A DNA stretch of 64,000 nt, from the NCBI GenBank assembly GCA_947247005.1, contig OX365944.1, positions 58,386,096 to 58,450,095 on the forward strand, given 5' to 3'. Positions within the stretch are counted from its first letter, which is position 1, and every line of letters begins with the position of its first letter. The stretch is from Spisula solida. Its lineage: Eukaryota; Mollusca; Bivalvia; Venerida; Mactridae. Under the pieces are notes generated by a model, which made no database searches, had not been told where the DNA came from, and saw only the letters and a list, made by a program, of their open reading frames with translations. The position numbers and the translations under genes are program-made. Shown here one piece after another: positions 40,001-49,859 of the stretch.

Positions 40001-43000
40001 CAATATCGAACTTGACCTAGATTTTGTTAGGATGATCATTGTGACCAAGTTTCATAAATATTAAGTCAAAAGTGTGACCTCTAGTGACTACACAAGGTTT
40101 TTCTACAATTTGACCTAGTGACCTAGTTTTTGACCCTAGATGACCCAATATCGAACTTGGCCTAGATTTTGTTGAGATGATCATTGTGACCAAGTTTCAT
40201 AAGGATTAGGCTAAAATTGTGACCTCTAGTGTCTACACAAGCCAATTGTTGACGGACGGACGGACGACGGACAGACGACGGACGACGGACAAAGAGTGAT
40301 CACAAAAAAAGCATTAGATTCTAATTTCCAGAAAATATGCACAACTTGGCTTGGTACTACTAGTATTCATGTGAAGTTTTATTGAAATCTGACCAATGGT
40401 AAAGGAGAGCAATCACTTATAAACTTAGTGACATCCATACAGACAGAAATCCAGCACAAAAATCCATATGACTCTCCCATTACATGCAAAAGACATGCTA
40501 AAAGCCTATATGCCCACCTTGACATAAGGATAAACATAACATAAGGATGTTACCCTGGCTTCTAGTCTGGATAGAAATACAACACAGGAAGGGAGGGGTA
40601 CCAGCAAGGTTAAACCATACTACAACCAAAACAGACATCAGAGAGACAGATATTTCTATCAAAATATAAAGTAAGGGAAGGGTTTGTTTTCTTGCATACT
40701 GGTAAATTTTGAAAAAAAAAAGAATATAACCACCAAACACAAATAACATTTAATGTATATTAATTTAATCACAACGTTTCGCCCAGAAGGCTTCTTCAGG
40801 TAATGAGTATACAAACAACAATCAAATTTTTTTTTAAAAATTTTGGGGGTAAATTTTGAAGAAATTGTAAACAGCATGATAACATGATGTGACCATTGTT
40901 TTACCGGTGGTTACCTAGTCAAATATAAACTTTACTTATGAAATAACAAATTAATTCAAATTTCATGTATGGTATTAAGTAATTAGCCTCAATTGTGTGC
41001 CTCACATCTCATGCAGGGGGAAGTGTAAGTTAGTTTATAAATGTGAGTAATTCAGTATGCAAGAAAGCACAATAATATATGGTAACACTATCCTGAATCT
41101 GACCCCACATATTATAACAGCATGATCTTATTTCAGCCTCTTTATAACTAACTCGGTATCAGGTTTGAAAACATTTTTACAGTTAAATAGAAATAATATT
41201 AGACAATTCAGATTGCTACCAGGCCCATGATATCTCATTAGCAATGAAAGGGGAAGATCACTTATACATATATGCAAAGGGCCCACTGGCATTCTACTGG
41301 ATAAAAGAACAATAACTAGAGCTGTCGCCATTCGGCAGACTAATATACCCCGCCGGCAAAGAGCCATAATTCTGCCAAATTTCATCGCAGCGCAAATTCC
41401 TTTCTTCATGCACATCTATATGTTGAGGTTGTTTATCTGTGAAAGTTTGAGCGAAATCTTGCCTAAACTGTAGGAGGAGTTGCGTCCACAAGAATGCGTC
41501 TACAGACAGACCAGACCAGACCAGACCGACCAGACAGACCAGACCAGACCAGACAGGCTGAATCCAGTATACCCCCCTTACAACTCGTTGTGTGGGGGTA
41601 TAAAAAGCGGACATTCACCAACAGCTAGCTGGTGGGCACATTTGCATAAGAATACCACTGTATTTAAACATGATATCTTTAATAGTTTTTTTCTGAAAAG
41701 GACTGATTCAGAAGCCAAATTCTGAAGATATTGATTTTTGTTACACATACTGAAACACATGTATACACAAATGTGACATATATCAGTATTCAAACCATAC
41801 CATGTGTCACTGTTAATATTTCCAGTAGTTGAAATATACTACAGATATTTTGCCTTATAAAGAAGCTGATATTGCAGTTTAAGGGTTCCATGTGACACTT
41901 GTAGCATAATGATATAACATAAAGCTATGTATGATGTAATACATACAGACTCACACACTCGACTGTGTAAGCTATGTATGCAGTCGTTCCATTTGGGAGT
42001 AGGGTTTCAACCCTTAAAGTTTAAAAAGGCACATTTTGACCGTCAAAGACCGTCAAGATTTTCGTTTGAAGGGTATTTTGCCTATAAAATGTTGAGATGT
42101 TGCACACAAAAGATACAGATTTATGACTGCCTACAAAATACTTAGGATTTAAGCAAAAATTCATTAGATTAAGACTAGTTAAAGCAATAAATAAATTTAC
42201 ACCAGAAATAAGCCCAGGTAGGAGGATAAATTGTGGGTCACACCTGAGAGCTTCTACCTCCCACACTTGTTGATAATATGCAAAGTGGGCAAAGTGGATC
42301 CTTAAATCATGCAAAATTAAATACGGTTTCTTAATCTGTAAGATAGTTTTCAAAATTTAGAAATTAAAAAATTTACTAGTAAGCCTATAAAATAAAGCGA
42401 CACTTCAAAATTAAATCAAATCAGATGTTATTTTAACAATATCACCAAATCTAGTTTACAAGCAAAACTTATATTAGTGTGCTTAAAACATCAATGTAAC
42501 ACATACAGTATAAACAAGACCAAGCAATGATCGTATTTAATGTGTGTGTTTTTAAACATTTTGAATTTAATATAAATGTGTATACAAGTGTCACTGGAAC
42601 CCAGAGTTATTACTCAAATAAACTAACCTGGTCCTCTTATTTGCTGTTAACAGCATAATTTAACGTAAACATGATTTATTGCCTTTATTTAACTCTGACC
42701 TAAGTTTTCATAAGCAAACTGCAAATTATGAACATGTACAAGATGTATTATAAAGACTAATCTAAATGACCCGTAAAGCATGACTCCTCCAGAATAAATT
42801 GATATATATTCCACATGGAAATTGATACATTCAGCGCCAGGAGCATGTACATTGTATTTGACATATTTTGTAAGAAGGTTGAGGACCACGTTAATTTGTT
42901 TGCATAATATGAGAGTGTAACAAAACCAAAGCAAGTTAATTCCCACAAGGCCAACCTGGTCAGTTTGTACATCAAGTGGTATTTGCGTAAGGTCATGTGA

Positions 43001-44318
43001 CATGGATGTCGCTATTGGTGACCTTTGACCCTGTGACCCCATGTCATATGACTCCTCCGTTATAGGGTCATCCTGGAAAACAGATACATGTAGATTGCTT
43101 ATACTAGAAATGAAAGGAAAGTTTGAGCTGCCAACTTACCTACTTTGATCTGGCATTTAGCCAAAGCAAAGCGTTACAGAGTGCCTTCATTCAGTTACCT
43201 TGCGTTCAATTAAATATAGAAAGCATGGACTACCTCCCATGGAAAGCACTTCATAGTGCTCCCTATGTTAACGGTCAGTATACCGCTAACTACCTTACAG
43301 TTTGCAATCACTTTAAAAAGAAACTAAACAAGTAATTAAGAATTGCAAGCAATACAGAAGTCCCCTACCGGTTTTAAGCCATTTTCAATGTTTCTGTTGC
43401 CATAGCAACCACAATTTTTGTCAGAATCAAAATATTTTTAGACGTGCATAATCCCCTTATTGTCCCCTATCCACATACCAAGTTTCATAAACTTAGCTTG
43501 GAAACTGTTTGAGTTATGACAGGATCCAGATTTGGGCATATTTACACTCTTTCTGTCACCATAGCAACCACAATTTTAGTCAGAATCAACATATTTTTAG
43601 AGGTGCATTATCCCCTTATTGCCCCCTATCCACATACCAAGTTTCATAAACTTAGCTTGGAAACTGTTTGAGTTATGTCAGGATCCAGATTTTTTGACAA
43701 AAACCGGTAGGGGACTAAAAAGCTTATGGGTGTACTATTCCAATGGTCTGATTTGTGTATGTATTGTCATGGTTTGAATGCTTGGTTATAAGTAATACTG
43801 ACAGGCCAAACACGATGCAAACACTTACAATACAAAACTTGGAAATCATACAAATATAAAGCAGTATGGTACATTTTAAGCACACTACATACATGCAGAA
43901 CAACAACAAAAGATTATAGCATCACCAAGTTAAACCTTAGCATCACCAAGTTAAACCTTAGCATCACCAAGTTAAACCTTATAAACAGTTCTACAAGCAT
44001 TGAGGCTTTGAGGGATCATTATGTAGTGGGTCCATGGGTAAGCTTTTCACTGAAGAAGTTTTCTAAGAGAATAATATCAAGGTATCAACCCAGCTAAGAT
44101 ATTTTAAGTCAAACATTATGTTCTAAGAATTTTATGATACAGAAAACATTTTCTAGGATATTATATAAACTAATTAATAATTTGTAATTATACGGGACTT
44201 TGTGTATACACTGTAGATCTAATATAAGTCTGACATAAGGTCTCTAGTAAAATGAATATATAATAGGGTTTTCACAAATAATATAAATCAGAGCACGCAT
44301 GCCTCTATACAATGTAAC

Positions 44319-44406
<88 letters not shown>

Positions 44407-47400
44407 CTAGAATATTAACAAGAAAATATGACAGTGACCATATATATCAGAGAATAGTACATATACCTAAGTGATACAGATAGTATGTAAGTGATAAAGC
44501 AAGATCCTAAGTGACAGTATCCAAGAAACAGTACCTAAGTGATACAGATAGTACATAAGTGATAAAGCAAGATCCTAAGTGACAGTATCCAAGAAACAGT
44601 ACCTAAGTGATACAGAAAGTACTTAAGTGATAAAGCAAGATCCTAAGTGACAGTATCCAAGAAACAGTACCTAAGTGATACAGAAAGTATCTAAGTGACA
44701 GTATCCAAGTAACAGTACTGATTCCAAGAAACAGTACCCAAGTGATACTTCTCAAGTGACAGTAAGTAGCAGTACATTAATGACAGGAACTAAGTTACAG
44801 GACCTAAGGGACAGTACCTAAGTGATAGTGTCATACGAGACCATACCTAAGGCTAAGTGACATTATCAAAGTGACCATACTTCTACACATAAGAAACCTT
44901 AGGAGGTGACAGGACTTAGTAGTTAGTAAACCACTTCCAATGTAACATAAAACATATATATCTGACACCTCAAGCTAACAAGAGCATTTACATACAACCA
45001 TCAAGTATAAGACGTCAAGCAATAGGTTGAATTCATGACATAAAGTTAGAATTAACATATACACCCAGAACTTAATTATACAAGCAAATCTGTATCTATA
45101 AAACTGTTCAGTACTGTTCCAGGAAAAAAGCCATGACAGTCCAAAAATATCAGTCTCTGAATTAGAATTTCACATTATTTAAATTCTATTGTAAATTCTT
45201 CTGACGGCCCCACCTACAGATTTTTCATTATAATTTATGTAATCATCACTACATACATGTAACAAGGCCTTTTTCCTGGAAAAGCCCATATGATTATCAA
45301 CATCACCAAAACACAATTAATAGTACCACATTCTAAAAGACATTCTAACCAAATAATTACACAATGATAATGAATTGCAAACCTTAAAATTAATAATTAT
45401 GATACAATTTCTTTTAAATACATAATTAAACATAACATTTTTGCAGTTTGCAACAATTGGATATAAGTCATAAAGGAATGCAGCATGCAATACACAATAC
45501 ATTATTCAATGTAATAGACAATACATGAAGGTATGATATATGTTGTTACCTTGAGTAGTTTTTGTGGATGATATGGGTTGTCATCTTCCTCACTGAGTGC
45601 TGGTAAGTCTTGTCTGTGTGCTGATATAGATACATAATTGAATGAGAGCTAAAATAGGAGCGGGATGATTACTCGGTTAATCGGATACTTTTTGATTACA
45701 GGGTGAAACCAATTTCAATTTTGCAAAAAAACTGTGTATGACTGCATGCGTGAACAGCAACGTATTTGAATGTGTTTAGTGATATGTATATATACTAGAA
45801 CAAGGCCGATAAATAATATTTTTGTACATTTGAGGACAAAGTAAAAGTAAACTGTTTTAAATCTTTGTTTAAAAATAGCCTAAGTTCATCTTCAGAAAAT
45901 TCAGTATGGTCATCAGTGAAGGAAACACGGTGTTCAATATGGCGGCAAATTAACCAGTTTGATTTGATTTCATACTAACTATTTCAGGTTTCAGAATTTT
46001 GAAATCATCCCATTATACAGTACATTAACTTCACCAGTATCTAACACACACACATTATACAATGGTCTGAGATTAGATATTACACCAGTTCCAGTGAAGC
46101 CTGAGGGTTTCGAATTTAAATGAACATTCAATTTCAACAAATATTTACTGAATTCTCTCAGGGGTCCAACTCATCTTTTTTTCTCACAAATGGGTCTGAC
46201 CAGCTATTAAGTATTTTGCTCAGGCAGTCAGGCCTAAGGGGGAGTTCAAAAAGCTATTTTTCTTAGATGGTTGTCCTGGTCAGACTCTAAAGTCTATGCC
46301 TTCTCAAACTCATGTAAATATATAAAATTACCACAGTTTAACCAAAATTCCAGCGGAGGGGGTCCAAACCCAAAGTCCCCCTCCGCATTCACACATGACG
46401 AATATAATAACAAACCTTCATGTTCCATGTGAGATCTCTGGTTATATTCATAGTCCATGCTATCTCTACCAGGACTCAATTCGCTATTACCACCACTAGC
46501 ATTACTGGAATCAGAGCTGTCTGTCCGTCTGTGTGTTGGGCTACCTCTCCAGTTACTCTTCTGTAATGCCATTCTTAATGGTATTGGATCCAATGGGGAA
46601 CCCTAAATAAATATCACATCAAAATGATCATAGATTGTCGCTTACAATACTTGTATAATTCAGACAATGAATCAGTCATTCAGTGCAGACTGTTTGGGAG
46701 TTGGGACTGGCTCAATAAACACTTATGACCAGGAGGAAGCCTTGTCCATAATAACTAGCTAAGTCAATCAGGGGCCATAATTCTGTTGAAATTCTGACAG
46801 GGTTGCATAAACATGCTTCATTAAGAGAGGTCATAGTGTTGAACAAGTGTGCAAGGAATGAAAGCAATACCTTGATGGACTTCGAAAATATTTGAGTTTC
46901 AGTAAACATTTTCAATGGGACAAACAAACAAGACTTATTTGAGTCGGACTTATTTGATATTCAAAATATTTAAAGCTTTAGAAAGCATTTTCAATTGGAT
47001 GAACAAACAGCCTAACAAATGGACAGACAGGACATCAGTAGATGTTGGGGCATAAAAATATGAATTGCAGAGCTTTGCTTCAGTGTTAATAAGAAATAAA
47101 TTACCTGTCTGTTTTCTCCATTAGGTGTAGGAAGAGAGATGATTTCAATATCTGATGATGTGGTTGTATCTACTTCATCACCGGACTCCTGGTTACTGTA
47201 AATACTTCTAGAACCTTCTGACTTCTCTATAGAAGAATGACTATCACTGTTATCATCAGCATTCTTACCTTCCTCTGTTACATCCTCTAACATACACTTC
47301 ACAAAAGAATGAGCGGGAGATACATTTGTCCTTTCTAATTCACTTTCTTCATTACATGCATCAGGTTTATAATCATCCGAAGGAATAGACACGGTATTAC

Positions 47401-49502
47401 TATCAGCAAAAGGTAGATCAGTTACCTGTCTGTGTGAATCACAGTCAACATCCACTGTTAGTTCAGTGAAAACTCCCTGATCAGGAGCTGAGATGGATTT
47501 CTCATTGTCTTCCTGGTTAAACATATTAATGAACTGGTCCACTACAGTTTCACCAGAAGCACATGTGTCTAAGCTGGAATCTAATTTATTCATGCTGGAC
47601 TCTGAGTCTGAGCTACACAGGGACTTTGTGACTTCGGATAATCCAGGTTCTTGCTGTACTATCAATAAAGAATCATCAGTGCAAACTTCTGGACCAGCAC
47701 TGATCTTTGATTCAGTTTTCATCAAATAATCAGATTCAATTCTATCACTGAGATCTTCATCATCAACAGTAACACCTGCCTTAAGATCAACATTAGTCTC
47801 TTCATTCACAGTTTCAGCTGTCAGATTAGTATCATTCAGATTCAAAGACGATGACTCATCATCAACTTTATTGTCTACCCTCTCTTTATTAAAGTCAACT
47901 TCAATGCCTTCCCTTTCTTTATCAAAATCAATAAGCTCAGGATCACTGTTACATGTCTGGCTGATGTATGATTCTTCTTCCGAAGTAACCATGGCTCCTG
48001 CTGTAGGAATGTCTTTATCACTAACAAATTCCACTGAACTAGAAATATCTCCACTAGATAAGTCGCGGATCATTTCTTTCTCATGTACATTAACACTGTC
48101 GGAACCAGTAAATGTTTCAGCTACTTTCTCCTGTATATCCACTGGTACATTGTGACCACTGCTGAGATCAGTTTCTTCTTTGCTTGTATCTAACACTTCT
48201 GATTTGGTAAGATCAGTTTCAACTATGTCAGTAAGTTCCCGTTGATCAAATTTCGCCTCAGTGTTAGTAACTTCCACACATTGTTTGTCATGTTCTAACC
48301 TTTCCTCTGTTTTATCACCTTGAGTTACATTATCTAATCCAATCTCATCTTGTCCTAAACACTGATCAGATATTTCCAGACTTTCCTCAGTAACTTCCTG
48401 GAAACCACTACCTGACATAGAAGTTTCAATATTATCAGAGTGTGTTAGGTCACCTGGTTTGTCAGTATCAGAGATGGTCAGTTCCGCTACAACTCTTTCA
48501 GCTTTCACAGGGCTGTCAGAAACACTTGATACAATATCACTATCACTTGCTATGACAGTTCTGTCCTCAGTTTTATATGGTGATAATTCTTCAAACTCTG
48601 ACTTATCTCGGTCAGTATCACCAACGTCTTTGTGCACACTACTTGTTAACTTAGAACCAGCAGTTATATCAGTGGGCTGAGATTTCTCTACATCTGTCGA
48701 TTTTACAATATTTTCAGACTTAACAACATCGTCAGTAGATGACTCACTTTTACCTTTCTGAGGAAACAACTTTGACTTAGCTTTAGTTCTCTCCTTAGCA
48801 GCTTTTAAAACTTCGGACTTTATTTCTTCTGCGGTTTTCTCCTTAACAAAGTATTCAGTCTGCTCAGTTGGTGTATCAAGATCACTGGTCTCTGCATTAC
48901 CTCCCCATGGGAATGACCAAGCACTTTGTGTACCAGATTTATCATCTGTAGTTTCCCCCATCCAGCCACTCCATGCACTACTCTTCTCCTTACTGCTATC
49001 TCCTGATGTCTCCACATTAGATGAGGCTCCACCTACAAGAACAATGTATTCATGTACATGTAGTAGTATCATCATAGTATACTTCTATTGAAATATAAAA
49101 TCGACAGTATTGTACCATACTTTTAAATAAACAAACAAATTTAAACAATTCAAGCATGTTGTAGAACCAAGGAGTCTTCTAAAAGATAGGTTATCACAGT
49201 TCACACCTGGCATGACGTTATACCGGTATGATTCACAAACATAATTTTACAATATAATCATGTTTCGTAAGGTCAAATTGTGACCTCTTCAGAGTGTTAA
49301 ATTGTTGATGCCGACAGACAGGGAAGGTGGGAATGCATATGGTGATCACATAGCCCAAGCTATTAAAGTTACCTGTATCAGCAGTTGCCGTTTGCGCATT
49401 CTTCTGATCACTGATATCTAAAGCTTTATCAATTTTCTTCTGAGCATTTTTCAAGGCTTTAGAAGCCAGGTCTGAGAAATTTGAACTGTTCCACCAACTC
49501 AT
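22040..49502 (-). CDS. TMF1: TATA element modulatory factor (TMF1), Golgi golgin, 23 coding exons
   Basis: Exons, 5' to 3': 49373-49502, 47105-49032, 46416-46602, 45550-45620, 42956-43072, 36671-36774, 36019-36136, 35180-35306, 33638-33734, 32811-32896, 32395-32456, 31825-31889, 31301-31457, 29661-29753, 28571-28625, 28106-28207, 26981-27173, 26349-26418, 25710-25802, 24741-24866, 23728-23877, 22923-23048, 22049-22159. All are GT/AG with consistent phases (about 1,458 aa; human about 1,093). The N-terminus MSWWNSSNFSDLASKALKNA matches the golgin vesicle-capture motif shared with golgin-84. Exon 2 (residues 44-686) is a long acidic, Ser/Thr-rich disordered region. Coiled coil runs from about residue 812. 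ATRPLLRQIENLQS and the C-terminal Rab6-binding/TATA-bd region (about 1328-1456, YNAILQMYGEKVEEAEELK) are near-identical to vertebrate TMF1. The last visible exon either reads on to TAG at 22040 (KAQVR) or splices to an unseen final exon. An AG near 49557 suggests a 5' UTR intron. Confidence 0.93.
24258..24680 (+). repeat. Hairpin-tailed repeat carrying clustered AGGTCA half-sites
   Basis: This element in a TMF1 intron starts AACAAGAGATGTTTGTAAAA and contains two tandem ~150-bp modules. It then has a GACCGACAGACAGACCGAC tract and ends in the hairpin TATACCCCCTCATC...GATGGGGGGCAT. Related copies lie at 35442-35857. Short frames across it are shadows. Confidence 0.75.
24470..24505. promoter_or_regulatory. 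Cluster of five nuclear-receptor half-sites (IR3 + DR0 + DR1 + DR2)
   Basis: A perfect inverted repeat AGGTCACAGTGACCT (24470-24484; AGGTCA, 3-bp spacer, TGACCT) is followed by TGACCT at 24485-24490, 24492-24497 and 24500-24505. The 24485-24497 pair is a perfect DR1. The same layout stands at 24319-24354, with one substitution in the IR3 (TAACCT). These match oestrogen-receptor-type and RXR/HNF4-type consensus sites; any function is inference. Confidence 0.55.
27628..27755. repeat. Foldback palindrome with CRE-like flank
   Basis: GTGCTCATTACATACAAGTT pairs with its inverted partner ending CGTATGTAATGAGCAC. The apex is a perfect inverted repeat, ATGACACGAGGC-AAA-GCCTCGTGTCAT. To the left lie TGACGTCA (27488-27495), a second ATGACGTCG and CCAATCC. 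It sits in an intron of TMF1. Confidence 0.75.
28655..29163. mobile_element. pogo/Tigger-like MITE with TA target-site duplications
   Basis: The 509-bp element begins CAGTATAACCTGGTTAATCC and ends, inverted, GGATAAACCAGGTTATACTG. It is flanked by TA at 28653-28654 and 29164-29165. The CAGTATAACCTGG terminus and the TA duplications are typical of the pogo/Tigger branch of Tc1/mariner. It has no transposase frame, so it is non-autonomous. It lies in the TMF1 intron 5' of the exon at 28571-28625, only about 28 nt from that exon's AG acceptor. Confidence 0.85.
29936..30988. mobile_element. Non-autonomous hAT transposon, 1,053 bp
   Basis: The terminal repeat TAGAGATGGGACCGAATATT is inverted at the right end (AATTCGGTCCCATCTCTA). 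The element is flanked by the exact 8-bp direct repeat GTTAAAAT (29928-29935 and 30989-30996), the duplication size of hAT elements. Subterminal ATTCGAATATTCGAAT-type palindromes lie at both ends. No transposase frame remains. It lies in a TMF1 intron. Confidence 0.9.
33139..33437 (+). repeat. Hairpin-tailed dispersed repeat
   Basis: The head is ACAAGACTGCGTTCAATTAA and the body has AAAATTAGGTCAAGGTGCAG. A GGACGGACGAACAGACGAAC tract and the tail TATGCCTCCCGATCTATCGA...GGGGGCATAAAA follow. It belongs to the same family as 37491-38473 and lies in a TMF1 intron. Confidence 0.75.
33997..35133 (-). repeat. 33-bp minisatellite, about 34 copies, inside a TMF1 intron
   Basis: Plus-strand unit: TTCCCTGTCTGATTGTTTGT + GTTGAGTGCAGCC (33 bp), with single-base variants. 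Read on the minus strand, no frame of the unit contains a stop, so all three encode 11-residue repeats (KAALNTNNQTG, RQGRLHSTQTI, DREGSTQHKQS). One unit near 34978 has lost a base and switches frames. The frame of the upstream exon (35180-35306) runs unbroken through its donor site into the array and stops near 33981. It is spliced out in the normal gene model, because the flanking exons join perfectly. Confidence 0.93.
35442..35857 (+). repeat. Hairpin-tailed repeat related to 24258-24680
   Basis: It begins AACAAGAAATGTTTGTAAAA and contains a perfect DR1 of TGACCT half-sites, TGACCTTTGACCT (35669-35681). It ends ATACTCTATAATCTTCAAAG + GAGAGCATAATAA, a degraded form of the family's terminal hairpin. 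Confidence 0.65.
36956..37222. repeat. 38-bp tandem repeat, about 7 copies
   Basis: The unit AACATGTAACCCAATTGTCA + TGGATAAATCACTGGTCT repeats head to tail, with some copies lacking CT. It is intronic in TMF1. No frame is conserved. Confidence 0.9.
37491..38473 (+). repeat. Expanded hairpin-tailed repeat with ~173-bp internal units
   Basis: The head is AACAAGACTGCGTTCAATAA. The body has about four tandem ~173-bp modules (AGGTCAAGGTGAAGGTCAAA ... TTTGTAGCAAGCCATATTAA). A GGACGGACGAACGGACGGAC tract and the tail CTATCGATAGGGGGGCATAA follow. Internal modules carry repeated AGGTCA half-sites on the plus strand. It is intronic in TMF1. Confidence 0.8.
38955..40305 (+). repeat. GGGCCC-headed repeat with 145-bp tandem array
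   Basis: The head is the palindromic AACAAGAGGGCCCAAAGGGC + CCTAGGTCGCTCACCTG. Then follow about 8.6 copies (38991-40240) of a ~145-bp module containing CTTGACCTAGATTTTGTTGA, GATCATTGTGACCAAGTTTC and CTGTGACCTCTAGTGAC. A GACGGACGGACGGACGACGG tract ends the element. Modules are rich in TGACC half-sites. Identical small frames recurring within it are products of the tandem repeat. Confidence 0.9.
40770..40800 (-). other. Penelope-like/hammerhead-like relic (weak)
   Basis: The minus strand reads CCTGAAGAAGCC-TTCTG-GGCGAAACG. This has the order of hammerhead core blocks (CTGANGA, a 3-bp GCC/GGC stem, GAAAC) and resembles the conserved terminal box of Penelope-like retroelements. The expected cleavage-site context is poor, and no reverse transcriptase is adjacent. 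It is probably a terminal fragment. Confidence 0.3.
41303..41605 (+). repeat. Hairpin-tailed repeat with GACCA tract
   Basis: It contains CATTCGGCAGACTAATATAC and GAGCCATAATTCTGCC, then a run of CAGACCAGACCAGACC. The terminal hairpin is TATACCCCCCTTACAACTCG ... TGTGGGGGTATAA. It has the same architecture as the other hairpin-tailed families, with a different tract and body. Confidence 0.7.
43359..43716. mobile_element. Short TIR element with duplicated core and X-box motif
   Basis: Perfect terminal inverted repeats AGTCCCCTACCGGTTTT / AAAACCGGTAGGGGACT bound a 358-bp element. Its core is a tandem duplication of about 165 bp (CATAGCAACCACAATTTT...CAGGATCCAGATTT). The first copy holds GTTGCCATAGCAAC (43396-43409), a perfect palindrome matching the RFX X-box consensus. 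No clear target-site duplication was found. It is intronic in TMF1. Confidence 0.75.
44322..44402. repeat. (TA)n microsatellite
   Basis: About 80 bp of uninterrupted TA dinucleotide repeat, intronic in TMF1. Confidence 0.97.
44462..44730. repeat. 68-bp tandem repeat, about 4 copies
   Basis: The unit TACCTAAGTGATACAGATAG + TACATAAGTGATAAAGCAAG + ATCCTAAGTGACAGTATCCA + AGAAACAG repeats. It decays downstream (to about 44,870) into AAGTGACAGTA-type fragments. It is intronic in TMF1. Confidence 0.88.
46705..47056 (+). repeat. Hairpin-tailed dispersed repeat
   Basis: GGCTCAATAAACACTTATGA and CAGGGGCCATAATTCTGTTG are followed by GGATGAACAAACAGCC. The tail ACATCAGTAGATGTTGGGGC + ATAAAA matches 21676-21967. 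It ends 49 bp from the TMF1 exon 2 donor, so it is intronic. Confidence 0.7.
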
Positions 49503-49859
49503 TCTGACAGTTTCTTACTTTCCTTCTCAACCTTCAATTACTACAAGTCAGTCATCCTGAAAATAATTTAAATTACTTAGTACAGTAAAGTTCCACCCAA
49601 CGACCGGTCCGATAATGCGACTGTCCCGCTATTAAGATTGATTTTTAAAAGAACAAAATAATTTTGTTCTATAATCAATTGTTTTAAGGCCCTATAATGC
49701 GACCGTTCAGCTATTCCGTATTACGACCACTTCAACCAGTCCCATTGAGCCAATTCCCACTGTGTTTGGTCTCGCTAGTACGACCAATTATATGTCATGT
49801 ATAATTTTGTGTAGACAACTTTCTTCACATCTACGCGTGTCTTCGGGGCGCTTGAAAAT

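Noticed and set aside
42021..42353. 110-codon minus-strand frame between TMF1 exons
   Set aside because: No splice sites join it in phase to TMF1, there is no family resemblance, and composition is like the surrounding intron.
42956..43072. TMF1 exon 5 as an exonised hormone-site repeat (it contains GGGTCAAAGGTCA)
   Set aside because: It encodes an in-frame, well-bounded exon and aligns with no repeat copy in the window beyond this short motif.
45660..46010. Second hAT-like element (GGGATGATTACTCGGTTAATC at the left, AAATCATCCC at the right)
   Set aside because: The inverted match is only about 10 bp, and no 8-bp duplication flanks it.
49574..49830. Tc1/mariner-like terminus (CAGTAAAGTTCCACC)
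   Set aside because: Only one end is present; no inverted partner was found, so element borders cannot be set.
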